A DNA stretch of 64,000 nt from Scenedesmus sp. ARA3 (GCA_004335835.1 RWJK01000566.1:1-64000); one strand, 5' to 3'. Positions 30,465 to 42,484 are shown, counted from the stretch's first letter. The notes: generated from the letters alone by a model not told the origin. Made by a program: numbers and translations.

Positions 30465-33089
30465 ATGTCAATGCTGTGTGCCATCTCTGGCACTGTTCCG
30501 GAGCACCCCACAGTCAGCAAGAAGTCTGGCCACGTCTTTGAGCGCAGCCTGATCACAAATTACGTCTCAGAGACAGGCAAATGCCCCATCACTGGAGTCG
30601 AATTAACAGAGGATGATCTGCTGCCGCTGGCCACCAACAAGACCATCAAGCCGCGCAGCAGCGCAGCAACCAGCATACCCGGCATGCTGGGCACGTTCCA
30701 TGATGAGTGGGATGCACTCATGCTGGAGCACCACACGCTGCGCCAAAACCTGCACACTGTGAGTTGACTGTTCTGCAGCAGCACCAGCGGCAGCAGCAGC
30801 AGCAGCAGCAGCAAGCCGCGCCCAGGGATTGCTGTGGCTGGCCGTGGGATGTGCTTGTGTGGCGTGGCAAGTCATGCAGTCCACAAACAGCAGTGGAGAG
30901 CGGGTGCCGCATGGCTGGCCTGGTGGCAGCAGCAGTCTGTCAGCGGGCTACACTGCGCATGGCGTTGCAGCAACTGTGAGCCGTCTGCACTGTCCAGAAC
31001 CGTCACGGCAGCAGCCGCAAGCACAGCTCTTGCATACCTGATGTGGGTGCTGCTGAGTGGCAGTCTCAAAACCTAACGCACGGCCCCTCACCCGTCCCTG
31101 TTCCCACGTTCCTGTCCCTGTTCCCACGTTTCCGTCCGTGTTCCCATGCATATCGTCTCATACTCGCAGGTGCGCCAGGAGCTTGAGCCACACACTGTAC
31201 CAGCATGATGCCGCCTGCTGCTCTCACCTCACGCTGTGTGTTTCGCACGATTTTCTGTGCCCGCAGGTGCGCCAGGAGCTGAGTCACGCGCTGTACCAGC
31301 ACGACGCCGCGTGCCGCGTCATCGCGCACCCTCACACACCATCATTTTTTGTGTGTCTGTCCCCGTCTCAAATTTACCATTGAGCTGCAGGTGCGCCAGG
31401 AGCTGAGTCACGCGCTGTGCCAGCATGATGCCGCCTGCTGCTCTCACCTCACGCTGTATGTTTTGCACGATTTTCTGTACCCACAGGTGCGCCAGGAGCT
31501 GAGCCACGCGCTGTACCAGCATGATGCTGCCTGCCGCGTTATCGCGCGCCTCATCCGCGAGCGCGACGAGGCACGTGCCGCTCTCACGACGCTGCGCGAG
31601 GACATGCGCGCTGAGATGGAGGCTGCTGCTGAGGCGCGCAAGCGGGCCGGGGAGGAGGAGGAGGCGGCTGGCGGGCCGGCCAAGCGCAGCAAGCAGGAGG
31701 CCCTGGGGCAGGACGTCATTGCGGTGCTGGACCAGGTGAGGGAAGATTAGGGCGCATGTGCTGTGTGTTCAGGCGGTTGAGGCTTGGGTTTTAGCAACAT
31801 ATCACAGCGCAGTAAGCAGGGGCCGCTGGGCCAGGAATGGGTGCAGTGCTGGACCAGGTGGGGGGGAAGTGTGGTCGCCTTGTCGTTTTGTTGACGCGGT
31901 AATCGTAGGACATATTGCAGCGCAGCTAGCAGGAGGCGCTGGGGATGCTGCGATGATGCGATTGCACTACTTGCCCAGGTTGGTGGCTTGGGCAGGAGCT
32001 GTGCACAGCAGATCATGCCGATCTGACAGGCAGCTTGCGGGCAGTGTGCTGCCTGATTGGCTGTACCACACATGTTTGCGCCTCTACCAGCCTTGTGCAC
32101 TGCATCACACTCTTGCCGCTTTCTCTGTCTGCCGCTCTTTTGCTGCGTCTACACCAACGCGGCGCGCTTGCAGCGGCCGTGTCTCCGGTGGCAGCAAAGT
32201 GCTGTCTGCTTTACCCTTGGAGCATGCAACTTTCACCAGTGTTCTTCACTGCATTGTTACTGTACCTTCCCCTGCTCACGCGTTGCCGCTTTTCTCCTTG
32301 TATGCGCAGACCAACGCGGCGCTGTCGTCTGGCCGCCGCAAGCGTGCCGTGCCGGAGGGCACCGCCAGTGTTGAGCAGCTGGGCTCCTACACGCTCACGG
32401 GCTCCTTCCCGCTGCACAAGACCACACAGCCCGGCATCACGGCGCTGGCACTGCACCCCACACAGGTGCGGCTGGCTGGCGATTGCGCGTCGTCGAGCAT
32501 TCTTATCTGTTTTATAAAGAGCAACAGGAAGACAGCAGCAGGACATCAGCAACTGGAAGAGCAGCCTGAAAGAAGCAGAGCTACATTTGGTGTTGTTACA
32601 GGTTTGTCACACACAAGCAGGGGCATCACCGCGCTGGCGCTGTGCCCCACACAGGTGAGATTGGCTGGCCGTGTTGTTGAAGTGTTATGACCTGCCCATC
32701 TGATTGCAAGGAGGGCAGCAGGACAGTAACCAGCACACAGAGCAGCAGTAGAGGGAGATAGTCAGTTGGTACAGTTGACATGTGTCGCAGACCAGGAAGG
32801 GCACGTGTCGAGTGTAATGCAGCCTTTCAAGCCTTCTGTGCCCCTCTGCAGCAGCAGCTGTTGTGCTGCTGTATGTGCGCGTGGCACGTCGGCACAGCGT
32901 CACAAGCCATCACCCCCCTGCCTGCTGCTCACCGCACCTGCGCTCGCCTCACACCCTGCCTGCTGCTGCTGCTGCTGCTGCCACCTCACCGCAGACCAAC
33001 CTGCTGGCCAGCTACGGCGCTGACGCCACCGTGCAGCTGTTTGACGTGGCTCAATGTGCCTGCTCTTGCCTCACAACCCTGCTGCTGCC

Positions 33090-33133
<44 letters not shown>

Positions 33134-34619
33134 CACCGCGCCGCCGACCAACCTGCTGGCCAGCCGCGGCGCTGACGCCACCGTGCAGCTGTTTGACGTG
33201 GCTCAATGTGCCTGCTCTTGCTTCACAACCCTGCTGCCGCTGCTGCTGCTGCTGTTGCTGCTGCTGCCACCGCGCCGCAGACCAACCTGCTGGCCAGCTG
33301 CGGCGCTGACGCCACGGTGCAGCTGTTTGACCTGGCAGCGCAGCGCCAGCTGCCTGCACTCACCGGCCACTCCAAGCGCGTGACTGCTGCCGTGTGGGGC
33401 GAGGACAGCCTGCTGCTGACCGCCAGCAATGACAAGACAGTCAGGTTTTGGAAGCACAGCGCGGCGGGGGACGCAGGTGAGAGCAAGCGTAGATGCATGC
33501 TCAACAGGGCCGTGTGATGGTGACTCCGTGTGGCTGGCCGCTGCAAATGTGTGTGTTGGCGCGTATGGCACAAGTTGATCGTCACTGCAACGGGCAGTTT
33601 TGGCAGGGGGTTGGTGTGTGCATGGCAGGTCTTGCACAATGCAGCGGTATGGGGCAAAGGCAGCCTTCTGCTGACCACCATCAATGACAAGACAGTCAAG
33701 TTCTGGAAGCACAGCGCGGCGGGCGACGCAGGTGCACGGGGGAGGAGGGCTTGGCAGGGGGCGGCTGTGCGCCTGGCTGGTTGTGAGGCAGCTTGGCAAC
33801 ACGGCGGCTGCGCTGACAGACCAGCAGCCACATCTGGCAGTGGTATGCATGGCAGGCTGTGCTGCGTGGCGCAGCTTCTGTGCTGTGCCAGCTACAGCAG
33901 CCGCAGGCAGTGCCGTTGCTGTGGCTGCTTGCCCGCCAATGATCAGTTACAATGCCAGCTGCGGCTGTGCAGTGGCGCCAAGTGAGCTGCGCCTGACGTC
34001 TGCAGCTGCTGCTGCTGCTGTGCAGAGGAGGGCGCGTTTGGCAGCTGGGAGTGTGCTGCTGTGGGTGAGGAGCATGCCGGCGAGGTGCGGGGGCTGGCGC
34101 TGCACCCCAGCCGCAAGTACGCCGTCAGCGTGAGCGACGACGCCAGCTGGGCTTGGTGGGACCTGAACAACGCGGCGTGCCTGAAGCAGGTGCGTGCAGC
34201 AGATGAAAAGGTATTGTTTGTGCGGTGTAGGGACGGTGGGTCGGAGATGTGTTTGTCCAGCGACGCCAGCTGAGCCTGGCGGGACTTGGCCCACACGGCG
34301 TGCCTGAAGCAGGTGCGCGGGTGACACAGGGTTCTTCCCTGTCACTGGCATCCGCGGCGAACTGCGTGCATTCACAAGCCTAGCCGTGTGTCATGTTGCA
34401 CAGCTGCTGCCGCTCCTTTATGCAGTGCTCCGGTGCCGCTATCGGTTGCACTTGCGCGACCCTCCTCTCCGCCTCCTGTGTTGCCCCGATGCTGCTGGTG
34501 CTGCTGCTTGTTCCTTTTTCCTTGTGTCCCCGGCAGTGCTTTGGTGTGATTGCAGGCTACACCTGCGCCGGCTCACACCCTGATGGACTGCTGCTGGTCA
34601 CACCCTGCTCTTAGTCTTG

Positions 34620-34668
<49 letters not shown>

Positions 34669-36073
34669 ACCTCCTTGCGGTGCCGGTGCGCTGCATCTGC
34701 ACCGGCTTCTACTCCATCTCCCGCCTTGTTTGATGCCTTTGCTTGTACTGCTGCTGCTTGTTCTGTCTTCCTTGGGTGCCCTGCAGTGCTCCGGCGCGGC
34801 AGCGGCCTACACCTGCACCGGCTTCCACCCCGACGGCCTGCTGCTGGTCACTGGCACCGCAGATGCCAAGGCTCAGATCTGGGAGATGCGCCAGCAGAAG
34901 GCTGTCACAGGCTTTGAGGCTGGCGGCGGCTCCCCCCTGAGTGGTGTGAGCTTCAGCGAGAACGGCTACCACGTGGCGGCTGTGGCTGCGGATGGCGTGA
35001 GCGTGTGGGACCTGCGCAAGATGAAGTGCATCAAGTGAGTGCATCCGCGGAATACTGTTTTGCGAAATTTTTCGTTTACCTTGTCGATTTAAGTCGCTAC
35101 GTCTTTTCTAGCAGCCTGGCAGGACGTCTTGTGTGGCAGAGATTGCTTTTTGAACGTGAACAAGCACAGTGGTCGTGAGCTTCAGTGAGAACGGCTACCA
35201 CGTGGCTGCTGACGGTGTGAGCGTGTGGGACCTGCGCAAGATGAAGTGCATCAAGTGAGTGCTGCGGGGGTACTGCTGCTGCGTGTCAGTTGTGTATAGT
35301 TTGTGGGCTGGCTGAGGGCAGCGTGGCTCTCGACGGAAAATGCTGTGGCAACAACGTTGCTGTTTGCACACAGCTGATGTGGTCTCCCAACCCCTGTGAT
35401 GCATATATTATGCGAACTGACGCTCAAAACATGGAGCTCTTTTCCGCTTATTGTCTGAGGGGAGCAGCAGTTTGCACGAGGGTTGTGTAGCATTTTGATT
35501 TAGTGCTGCTTGGGGTTCACCGCTTCTGCATTCCAAGCCAGGTAGGACAACCGCTTGTCATTTGACCACACTTCATCGCACCGCCCTTTGCTCGGCTGCA
35601 CTCTGCCACACATTGTACCGCTCCATCGTCTTCACCGCAGGGAGCTGCGGGGCGTGGCTTTTGCAAGGCACAGCTGCCACCTATTACTCTGCAGTTCACA
35701 AACAGCTGCACAGGGAGCTGCAGCCCTACAACAAGCCGGCCACCGCACGCTGTCGCACTGTGCTGGTCACTGAGCCAGACCTGCTGCTGATGTAATTTTT
35801 TCCTGCAGGGAGCTGCGCCCCTACGACGAGCCGGCCTGCCGCGCCGTGACCTTTGACGCCAGCAGCCAGTTCCTGGCGGTGGGCGGCGCCGACCTGCGCG
35901 TGTACGCGCCCAAGCAGGACTGGGCCCTGGTCAAGGCCTTCCCCGACCTGCCTAAGAAGGGCCTGCTGAGCCTGGCCTGGGGGCCCAAGGCGGGCAGCAT
36001 CCTGGTTGGAGGCGGGGACCACAACCTGAGGGTGTTTGGGTCAGCAGCAACTGATGCTGAGATGCAGGAGTAG
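30465..36073 (+). CDS. PRP19: Pre-mRNA-processing factor 19 (U-box E3 ligase, WD40)
   Basis: Prp19 is the core of the NineTeen complex, which stabilises the activated spliceosome and has ubiquitin ligase activity. Seven exons join in phase: 30465-30758, 31487-31735, 32310-32465, 33281-33476, 34026-34189, 34787-35034 and 35809-36073, giving 523 residues, the usual family length. Residues 1-70 are the U-box ([22 protein letters not shown]). The Prp19 tetramer helix follows ([20 protein letters not shown], near-identical to animal Prp19). From about residue 180 WD40 blades run to the end ([56 protein letters not shown]). All six introns carry exon echoes. A second version of the terminal ~140 bp with a different tail follows at 36195-36338. 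The start ATG lies in AGCCATGTC; a second ATG follows two codons later. Confidence 0.93.
31165..31486 (+). repeat. Acceptor-echo array before PRP19 exon 2 (nested dimer)
   Basis: GTGCGCCAGGAGCT plus about 40 bp of exon start occurs at 31170, 31267, 31391 and the real 31487. Spacings are 97, 124 and 96 bp. Copies 1 and 3 share the same following intron (GCCTGCTGCTCTCACCTCAC), so an older pair was itself duplicated as a unit of about 220 bp. All four keep CAG just upstream. Copy 1 has an extra T that breaks the frame. Confidence 0.92.
31795..32665 (+). repeat. Echoes of PRP19 exon 2 end and both edges of exon 3
   Basis: 31795-31870 and 31914-31985 are successive, increasingly degraded copies of the end of exon 2 (AGCAGGAGGC...GACCAGGTG). 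32137-32200 copies the start of exon 3 (ACCAACGCGGCG). 32618-32665 copies its end (GGCATCACCGCGCTGGCGCT, donor GTGAGA). Confidence 0.83.
32985..33280 (+). repeat. Two near-perfect upstream copies of the PRP19 exon 4 start
   Basis: ACCAACCTGCTGGCCAGC through TGCAGCTGTTTGAC occurs at 33000-33047 and about 33150-33200 before the real exon at 33281. Each is followed by the same intron (GTGGCTCAATGTGCCTGCTC) and a (CTG)n tract. The first copy keeps the acceptor (CGCAGACC). The middle copy reads CGCCGACC and has lost the AG. Unit length is about 145 bp. Confidence 0.92.
33625..34318 (+). repeat. Donor echoes of PRP19 exons 4 and 5
   Basis: 33625-33736 copies the last ~95 bp of exon 4 (AATGACAAGACAGTCA, AAGCACAGCGCGGCGGG) and its GTG donor. 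34258-34318 copies the last ~55 bp of exon 5 (CGACGCCAGCTG, GGCGTGCCTGAAGCAGGTGCG), with an in-frame TGA near 34271. Confidence 0.9.
34424..34786 (+). repeat. Acceptor echoes of PRP19 exon 6 and a long (CTG)n
   Basis: Degraded copies of the exon 6 start (GCAGTGCTCCGGTGCCGCT; GGCTACACCTGCGCCGGC; GCATCTGCACCGGCTTC) lie at about 34424, 34531 and 34675 before the real exon at 34787. The (CTG)n run at 34622-34668 is uninterrupted. Confidence 0.8.
35170..35757 (+). repeat. Echoes filling the last PRP19 intron
   Basis: 35170-35262 copies the end of exon 6 (GAACGGCTACCACGTGGC...AAGTGCATCAA) with GTGAGTGC and lacks nine bases inside. 35630-35690 and 35713-35757 are two degraded copies of the start of exon 7 (AGGGAGCTGC, CCTACAACAAGCCGGCC). 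Confidence 0.88.
35385..35470 (+). repeat. Dispersed repeat, copy 1 (PRP19 intron)
   Basis: A ~78 bp stretch beginning CCTGTGATGCATAT and containing GGAGCTCTTTTCCGCTTATT is nearly identical to 51993-52073 in a SURF6 intron, about 16.6 kb away. Both read open in one frame as [18 protein letters not shown]. Flanking bases differ, so this is an inserted element and not an exon echo. Confidence 0.85.
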
Positions 36074-36194
36074 TGCACTGGTGGGATTTTGGTGCCGGTC
36101 GGCTTGTGTATCGGGTGGGGTGCGCATCAGGCGGAGGTGGACGGAAGGGTGGTTGCATCAGAGCTGTGCAAGCAGCAGTGTTGCCTGTGTGCCG

Positions 36195-36338
36195 TCGCCC
36201 TTCCCCGACCTGCCTAAGAAGGGCCTGCTGAGCCTGGCCTGGAGGCCCAAGGCCGGCAGCATCCTGGTGGGAGGCGGGGACCACAACCTGCGCGTGTTTG
36301 GCCCGAAGGAGAGTGGGGATGCCGAGATGCAGGAGTGA
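36195..36338 (+). repeat. Second, diverged copy of the PRP19 C-terminal coding end
   Basis: This copies the last blade (CTTCCCCGACCTGCCTAAGA through GGGGACCACAACCTG) but ends in GPKESGDAEMQE and TGA, where the exon 7 copy ends in [11 protein letters not shown] and TAG. It has no acceptor directly at its edge. It lies in the 3' flank about 120 bp beyond the first stop. Confidence 0.9.
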
Positions 36339-37909
36339 TGCATGGCCGCGGGGCGTGGTGGGGTTGACGGGGTGTTGGCAGGTTTTGGTGGGGTGTGAAT
36401 TGGGGTGTTGGTGGGTGTTGGGCGGAGCACGGGCTGGGGTCAGGTGACCGGAAGGCAGCATGCAGCAGAGCTGTGCAGGAAGCAGCAGCCGTGGCACGTG
36501 TGCGCTGCTGGAGGGTTTGGTTGCGCAACTGGGCAGGTGTTTGCTGCGCGGCGGTGGGTGTTGAAGCTGCGGTGGCTGTACAGTGGTGGTCACGCAGCTG
36601 CAGTTTAACTGGTCTTACTGGTGCTGCTGTGATGTGGGCAGTTGGCATGCGCACAGAGGTTGGGATGGTGCTGTGCTCGTGATGGGTGTTGTGCTGCAGG
36701 CTGCATGCACGCGCACCAACAGTTGAGATAGTGTGCGAAGAATCGCATCAGGATTGCAGCGAGGATGCTTGTGGCGCGGTGTGGTGCTGTGGCATACGCA
36801 TGTGCAGCGGGATGTTGACACGTGTCTGGCAGCGCACAGCGTAGCAGTTTATGCCATGCATCGATGCCAACATAATGAGTACTCACAGGCTCGGCTAAGT
36901 GGGCCCCCCCAGGCCACCATGGCTGCTGAACCACAGATGTTGAGATGTGCTGGCCAGAACACCGTAGTAAATATGTGCAATGCATATGAGGTTTGGACTT
37001 CAAATGCATGCATGTAACTTTTGAACGCTGTTGTACGGTGTTCAAGTCGATCAGCAGGCGGTGACAGGTGAAGCTTACTGTGGTTACATTTGTTGAAACA
37101 TCACAAACTCTGGGTGGCACTGTCGGTGCCAGTGGCAGCGTTTTTAACAGGCCCACAAGGTGGCAGCATGCAGGTAACACAATGTCGCAGCGCAAGAGCT
37201 TTAGACACCCTGCAAGCACCAACCCAGACACGCTCAAACAATGAAGTGATGCCATGGCATCAACATGGCCATGTCGATGACGCAGTGACCACACCTGCTT
37301 CACATTTTGGAAATTACAAGAGTAACCTTGCCCGTTGGGGAGCCAATGACAGGCTCATTGGGCAGAGAAAAAACAGCAAACATTGCTGCATCATGCAGGG
37401 CGGCCCTGCAGCGTAGCTACTGGGCCTTGTCCAGCACTGCCATGATGGCAAAAGCTGCGCTGGCTGAGCACCAACTAGCCCAGGCTAGGTGCCATGCAGC
37501 TGCAGGCACACCCAGCAACGCAATCATGCTTAGCATATGCCTGTGTACAATGTGTACACATAATTAGTAAGACACCAATCTTATTCAACTGACACAAAGC
37601 ACCGGGACGGTGCAAGCTGCGCACCCGGTACAGCTGGATCAATCATTGACCCACAAACCCGCTGCATTATGTTCTGACATACCTTGGCAGCACATGCATG
37701 CGCTGCCATTATGCAGCAATGGCTTCACCAGAGCAGCACAGCCTGCTGCTCTGGCAGCCATGGCAGCAACTGTCGCACCCAGCAGTGTGAACTGCACAGC
37801 AGCACTGCAGCTAAGACCATGTGGCCACGTCCTCCACTCTCTGACTACCTGCTGCCCCACCAACAGTGCCCCATCAATGACATGTACGTGGTACTGTGCT
37901 GCAACAGCC
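36339..37909. other. Convergent intergenic stretch
   Basis: This lies between the 3' ends of PRP19 (+) and SDHAF4 (-). The first part (36340-36440) is G-rich with repeated GGGGTGTTGG-like motifs. No protein-coding, tRNA or rRNA signal was seen. Confidence 0.45.
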
Positions 37910-38847
37910 CTATGCAAAGTCTGTTGCGCGGCCCTTGACCTCCCAGTCCCCGTAGCGCGTGGGCTCCTTGCCGCGGGGTCCATACGCTTCACCTGCAGCC
38001 GCAACAGCAGCAGCAGCAGCAGCGGCGGCAGCAGCAGACACACCAGTGCGTCAACGTGGCTGCTGCCCAACATAGGTGACTGGCAGTTGCGCTGCTGCAC
38101 GCGACATTACAGCTGCTGCTACGATTGCATGCCTGACTGCCACCCCACTGCGATGAGAACATACCATTGAACACCAAGCTCTCCAGCTCAGGACGAACAA
38201 CATGCCAAAAACTTGACGCACGACTTGCAGGGGGCCAAACATGCCACATGTACAGCCACACCCAGACATGATACTGGTTTAATTAGCTTCGGTTGCTTGC
38301 TGCCATGCGTGCATGTATTACTTGCTGGCAAGTAAGGGTGCCGCAGATTCCATGCATGGCTGCAATGCTGCGGCAGCTGCTGGAGCGCGCGTGTGTGCAC
38401 TGTGGTACTATGCGTGTGCACTGTGGTACTATGCATGCCATGCGGCTGCACTTCATCGTCGCTCCCGCACCACCACCAATCTCATATCAACGTCAGACCA
38501 GCGCTGAGGCACACCATCAGCTACTGACCTGTTTCTGGGTTGACCACGCTTATGAGGTCATCGTCTTCCTCCTCATCCTCCTGCTGTTGCTGCTGCTGCT
38601 GCTTGGCCTTCTCTAACAAACTGAACACTTCCTGCTCCGTCTTGCTCTGCAGTGAGCGCGTGAAAGGGTCGGCAGCACCTGGGGCTTGCTGCTGACTATC
38701 ACTGCTGCTGCTGCTGCTTGCGCTACTGCTGTCTGTGGTGTGCCAAGCTGCCTGCTGCTGCAACCGCGAGCCAGCTGCCTGCATGCATGGCTGCAGTTCT
38801 ACTAAAAGGCGTGAGAGCAGGCCCCGGCCGGTTGTGAGTAGGGCCAT
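37910..38847 (-). CDS. SDHAF4: Succinate dehydrogenase assembly factor 4 (mitochondrial)
   Basis: SDHAF4/Sdh8 binds the flavoprotein subunit of complex II in the mitochondrial matrix and promotes assembly of succinate dehydrogenase. Two minus-strand exons, 38847-38529 and 37992-37910, join in phase 1 (NPETG split at the G) and give 133 residues. The short last exon encodes EAYGPRGKEPTRYGDWEVKG followed by RATDFA and the stop. This is the diagnostic GPRGxEPTRYGDWExxGR motif of the DUF1674 family. The N-terminus (MALLTTGRGLLSRLLVEL) is a basic, Leu-rich mitochondrial targeting sequence, followed by a Ser/Gln linker and an acidic stretch. Without the second exon the first would look like a nameless low-complexity protein. 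No exon echo was noticed in its intron. The gene is divergent from the next gene, 379 bp away. Confidence 0.88.
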
Positions 38848-39225
38848 AGTGCGATGACAAATGGTTGTGTGGTAGAAGTCCGAGAGGATGCTTACTCGCA
38901 GCGATACAGCAACAACGGGCCACACAAGCTGCCAAAAGCTTGCTCAATCATCTGACTGATGGACCTGGGCCTTGTCTGTACCCGATGCGTGGTGTGTGTG
39001 CTCGTGTGCGGGTTCATGGCTTGCTTGAAATGGAAGACAGCTGCCTGTGCAAACCCTACCTTGCATTTACTGTAACAACATGGTTCCAGACCAACGATCT
39101 GCATTCAAACGTTTCATGACGTGCTGATCCGGCTGTTGGGAAATGTCCAGGTCAGCCTAGCTGTTGTGTCGCAAACGAAGCCACAAGTCACCGCTTCTTG
39201 ATGCTGCTGCCTCCTCGCCGGTGAC
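38848..39225. promoter_or_regulatory. Short bidirectional promoter region
   Basis: 378 bp separate the start codons of SDHAF4 (-) and the coiled-coil gene (+), so both promoters must fit here. The region is less triplet-rich than its flanks. No specific element was identified. Confidence 0.45.
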
Positions 39226-42200
39226 ATGGCTCAAGATATGCAAATGCGGTGCCGTTCAGGCTACGCTGCTCTGCCAAGCAGCGAAGGTCGGTCAACAACT
39301 GACACATCAACAGCAGTACTGCTGCCAGCGTTGTGCCCTGAGCCTGCATTGCCCTTTCCTTTCAAGCAGCCTCACATGTGCCAAAGCGTGTTGATTTGCA
39401 GGGAGCCACGCAGGCAGCAACAGTGAGCAGTATGCAGGCCCTCCTGGGCTGTTCAACTCCTTGTACTCAGCACTGGGAGGGTGGCTTATTGAGCCGTCTG
39501 CTGAGCAGGATGGGCTGGACAGTGCAGCACTTGAAGCACCGCAGTCTCTGTCACAGGTGAGGTTCATACGATCAGCTTGCAGCGTGCAGTACAGTCGCGT
39601 CTCTACTCCAGCAGTCGAGCCAGCACATCATGTGGATGCACTCACTCCTTGTATGGGTAACACGTGCTGTCAGTGCTGCAGGTGATTGAGCAGATGGGCA
39701 ACTGGGCACTGCGGGGCGTCATGTTCAACATGTGCATGCCAGTGACAACTGGCAGCAGCGCACGGCACACTCCGCTAGCCAGCAGGAGTGACACGCCTGA
39801 GGAAGCAGCAGCAGCAGCAGCAGCGAACACTGGCAAACAATTTGTCAGCAGCAGCAGCAGCAGCAGCAGGGACGGCCGGCACAGTGAATCATCGGCGCTT
39901 GATGCAGCTGGTGGTGGTGCTGCTAGTGATGTAGCCAGGCGGCCGGAGCAGCAAGGTACTGGCAAGCAGCTAGCAGCAGGTGAGCTGGGTGAAGGCAGCT
40001 GAGGGAGATGCACCTGCGGAACTTGTCAGTGTGATGAAACGACGCTGCAGCACAGCAGAAGTCTACGCCTGTCACTGCATGCGTCATCCTTGTTCAATTC
40101 CTCATGATTGCAATGCTCTGCACCTCCTGCATGGCTTGTGACCGTGCTGCTTACTCATTGCTCAGCGCCGGCCCTGGCGCTACCTTTGCTGGTGTTGCTC
40201 TCTGTGTGTGGCAATCAGGGAATGGTGCAACAAAGCCGCTGAGCCACAGCAACAGCAGCACCAGCCTCACAGACCAGCAGCAGCAGGGAGCACCAGCAGA
40301 CAGCTCAGCAGCAAATCCAGCAACTGCTGATACAACTACCATTAGCAGCAGTAGCAGCAGAGACACTGGCGGGGGCAGCAACGCAGGCACAGCAGCTGCT
40401 GCTGCTGCTGCAGCGGTCCTGCAGCAAGAAGTTGGGCGGCTGCGGCAGGAGGTGCGCTGCCTGCGCACCACCCTGGGCACGCTGTACGTCACTTGCTCAC
40501 ACCTGAGAGAGGTGAGAGGGTGCTCCTGCAAGGCAGTTGCATGTCATGCTAGGCTGGCATGCATCAGCAGCAGTTCTAGGTGGAGGGCGGGGCATGCATG
40601 CCGTGCACATCTACCGCTGTGTACTGCAGTTGCACTCAAGACTTAAGTCCAGGCAAGGTGCCCTTGGGAGCTTGCCATTAGTGTGACATGCATGCAGTTG
40701 CTGTTGTGTTCTTCTCAGAGCGGCTACTGCCACTGTATACACAGCCGATGCAAACAGTTGGTTCGGGAATACTGGTTCTCTCCAAACAGCAGCAACTGCC
40801 ACTCCTTCATCCCCAGCGCCTCTGCTGCCTGGTGCAGCAGCCCGTCACACTACATCTTCCTTCGAAATCTGGGCGCCGCTGCCTGCAGGACAACGCGCGG
40901 CTGCGCAGCGCGGGCAAGGACGGCGAGGAGCTGCTGAGCGGCAGTGTTTATACACACACATGACATCTCCTGCAACATTCGTTTTCTCACACTTGTAACT
41001 GCCCTCCTGCAGGAGAACGCGCGGCTGCGCAGCGCTGGGGAGGGCGGCGAGGAGCTGCTGAGCGGCGCGCTGCAGCAGCTGCTGGGCCAGAAGAGCGAGC
41101 TGCAGCAGGAGGTGGCGCGCCTGCGCAGCCAGAACGCAGCGCTGCAGGTGGGGTTGGGTTGCGCACTGGCGCTGGCTGCCTGCTGGTATGTTGTGAGGTG
41201 TGTGGTTGGTCGGTAATGCATCATGTACGGGTGCTGGGGGCCAGCTGGAGCTGCGCCTTGAGCAAGTGGTGTGTGGAGGTGGCGCGTCTGCGCAGCCAGA
41301 ACAGTGCGCTGCAGGTGGCGCTGGGTCAGGTGCTGCTGCTGTTGCGCGTTGGTGGGTCAGGTGTGACGTGTGCATGCGTCCTTTGAAAGTGCTCCGCCAG
41401 CAGCAGGCGCTGCAGGTGCGCAGAGAGTGGATAGTGCGGCAAGTGGAGATTGCGCACGAGCATACTTTTGCTTGCTTGTGTGGGCAGTTGAGCCTGTCTG
41501 TGGTGCGCCTTGCACCAGACACCACAGGTGACAGGTGAGTGAAGAGTGATGCAAGCTGGCAGCATGTCTGTGTTTGTACGCAAGTGCTCAACAAAGGTTT
41601 TAACAGTCAACGACATAAGCGCTGGTCAAGTTGTGCTTGATCCCTGCCAACACAGTACTGCTGCTGCTGCTTACGCCTTGACTGCTATGATGTTGGCTTG
41701 CAGGAGCTGCTAGAGTACACGGCAGCTGCAGCAGCAGGGCCTGCGGCAGTCCCTGCAGCTGACAGCGCGCCTTGGGGGTGCTGTGACGCCAGCAGCCCAC
41801 AAGCTGGCGCTGATGCACAGTATGCACCAGAATATGCAGCAGCAGGATTGCAGGCAGTGCAGCAGGCAAATCACCATACGGATGCCTCACTGGAGCAGCT
41901 TGAGCAGTACAGCCCTTTACCGGGCCGCAGCAGCAGCGCAGAGTGTGGCGCATGGGAACTGCAGTTGTCACCAGCAGCAGACCAGGATGCGGGCTACTGG
42001 TTGGTCACTCCAGCTGCATCGCCCGGTGCCAGCCCATCTGGCTGTGTGCCTGGCCATAGCCCACCAGCAGCAGGTAGCCCATGTGCAGCTGCTGCTGCAG
42101 CCCAGACGCAGGAATCAGGTGCAACAAGCTCAACAGCAGTAGCGCCGGGCAGCAGCCCTCCAACAGCAGGCAGAGCATGCATGGCTCCTGCGGCTATTCG

Positions 42201-42484
42201 GCTGCAGCAGGAAGAGACGCACATAATGCCCTTGCTGCTTTTGCAGGAACCAGGTGCAGAGGTAGCAGGCTTGACAGATTTAGGTGCAGCGGTTATGGGG
42301 GGCACAGCAGTGGCGGCTGCGGCGGCTAGAGAAGAGCAGCGTGTGGCAGCAGCACAGCAGCTGGCAAGCAGCAGCCAGGCAGCAGCGGAAGTACCAGGCG
42401 CAGCATTGCATTCAGCCTTGCCTGCAGTGTGCGTGACAGCAGCATCCCAGTCAGCGGCTGCTGATGGTGGCACGGCGGTGGAGG

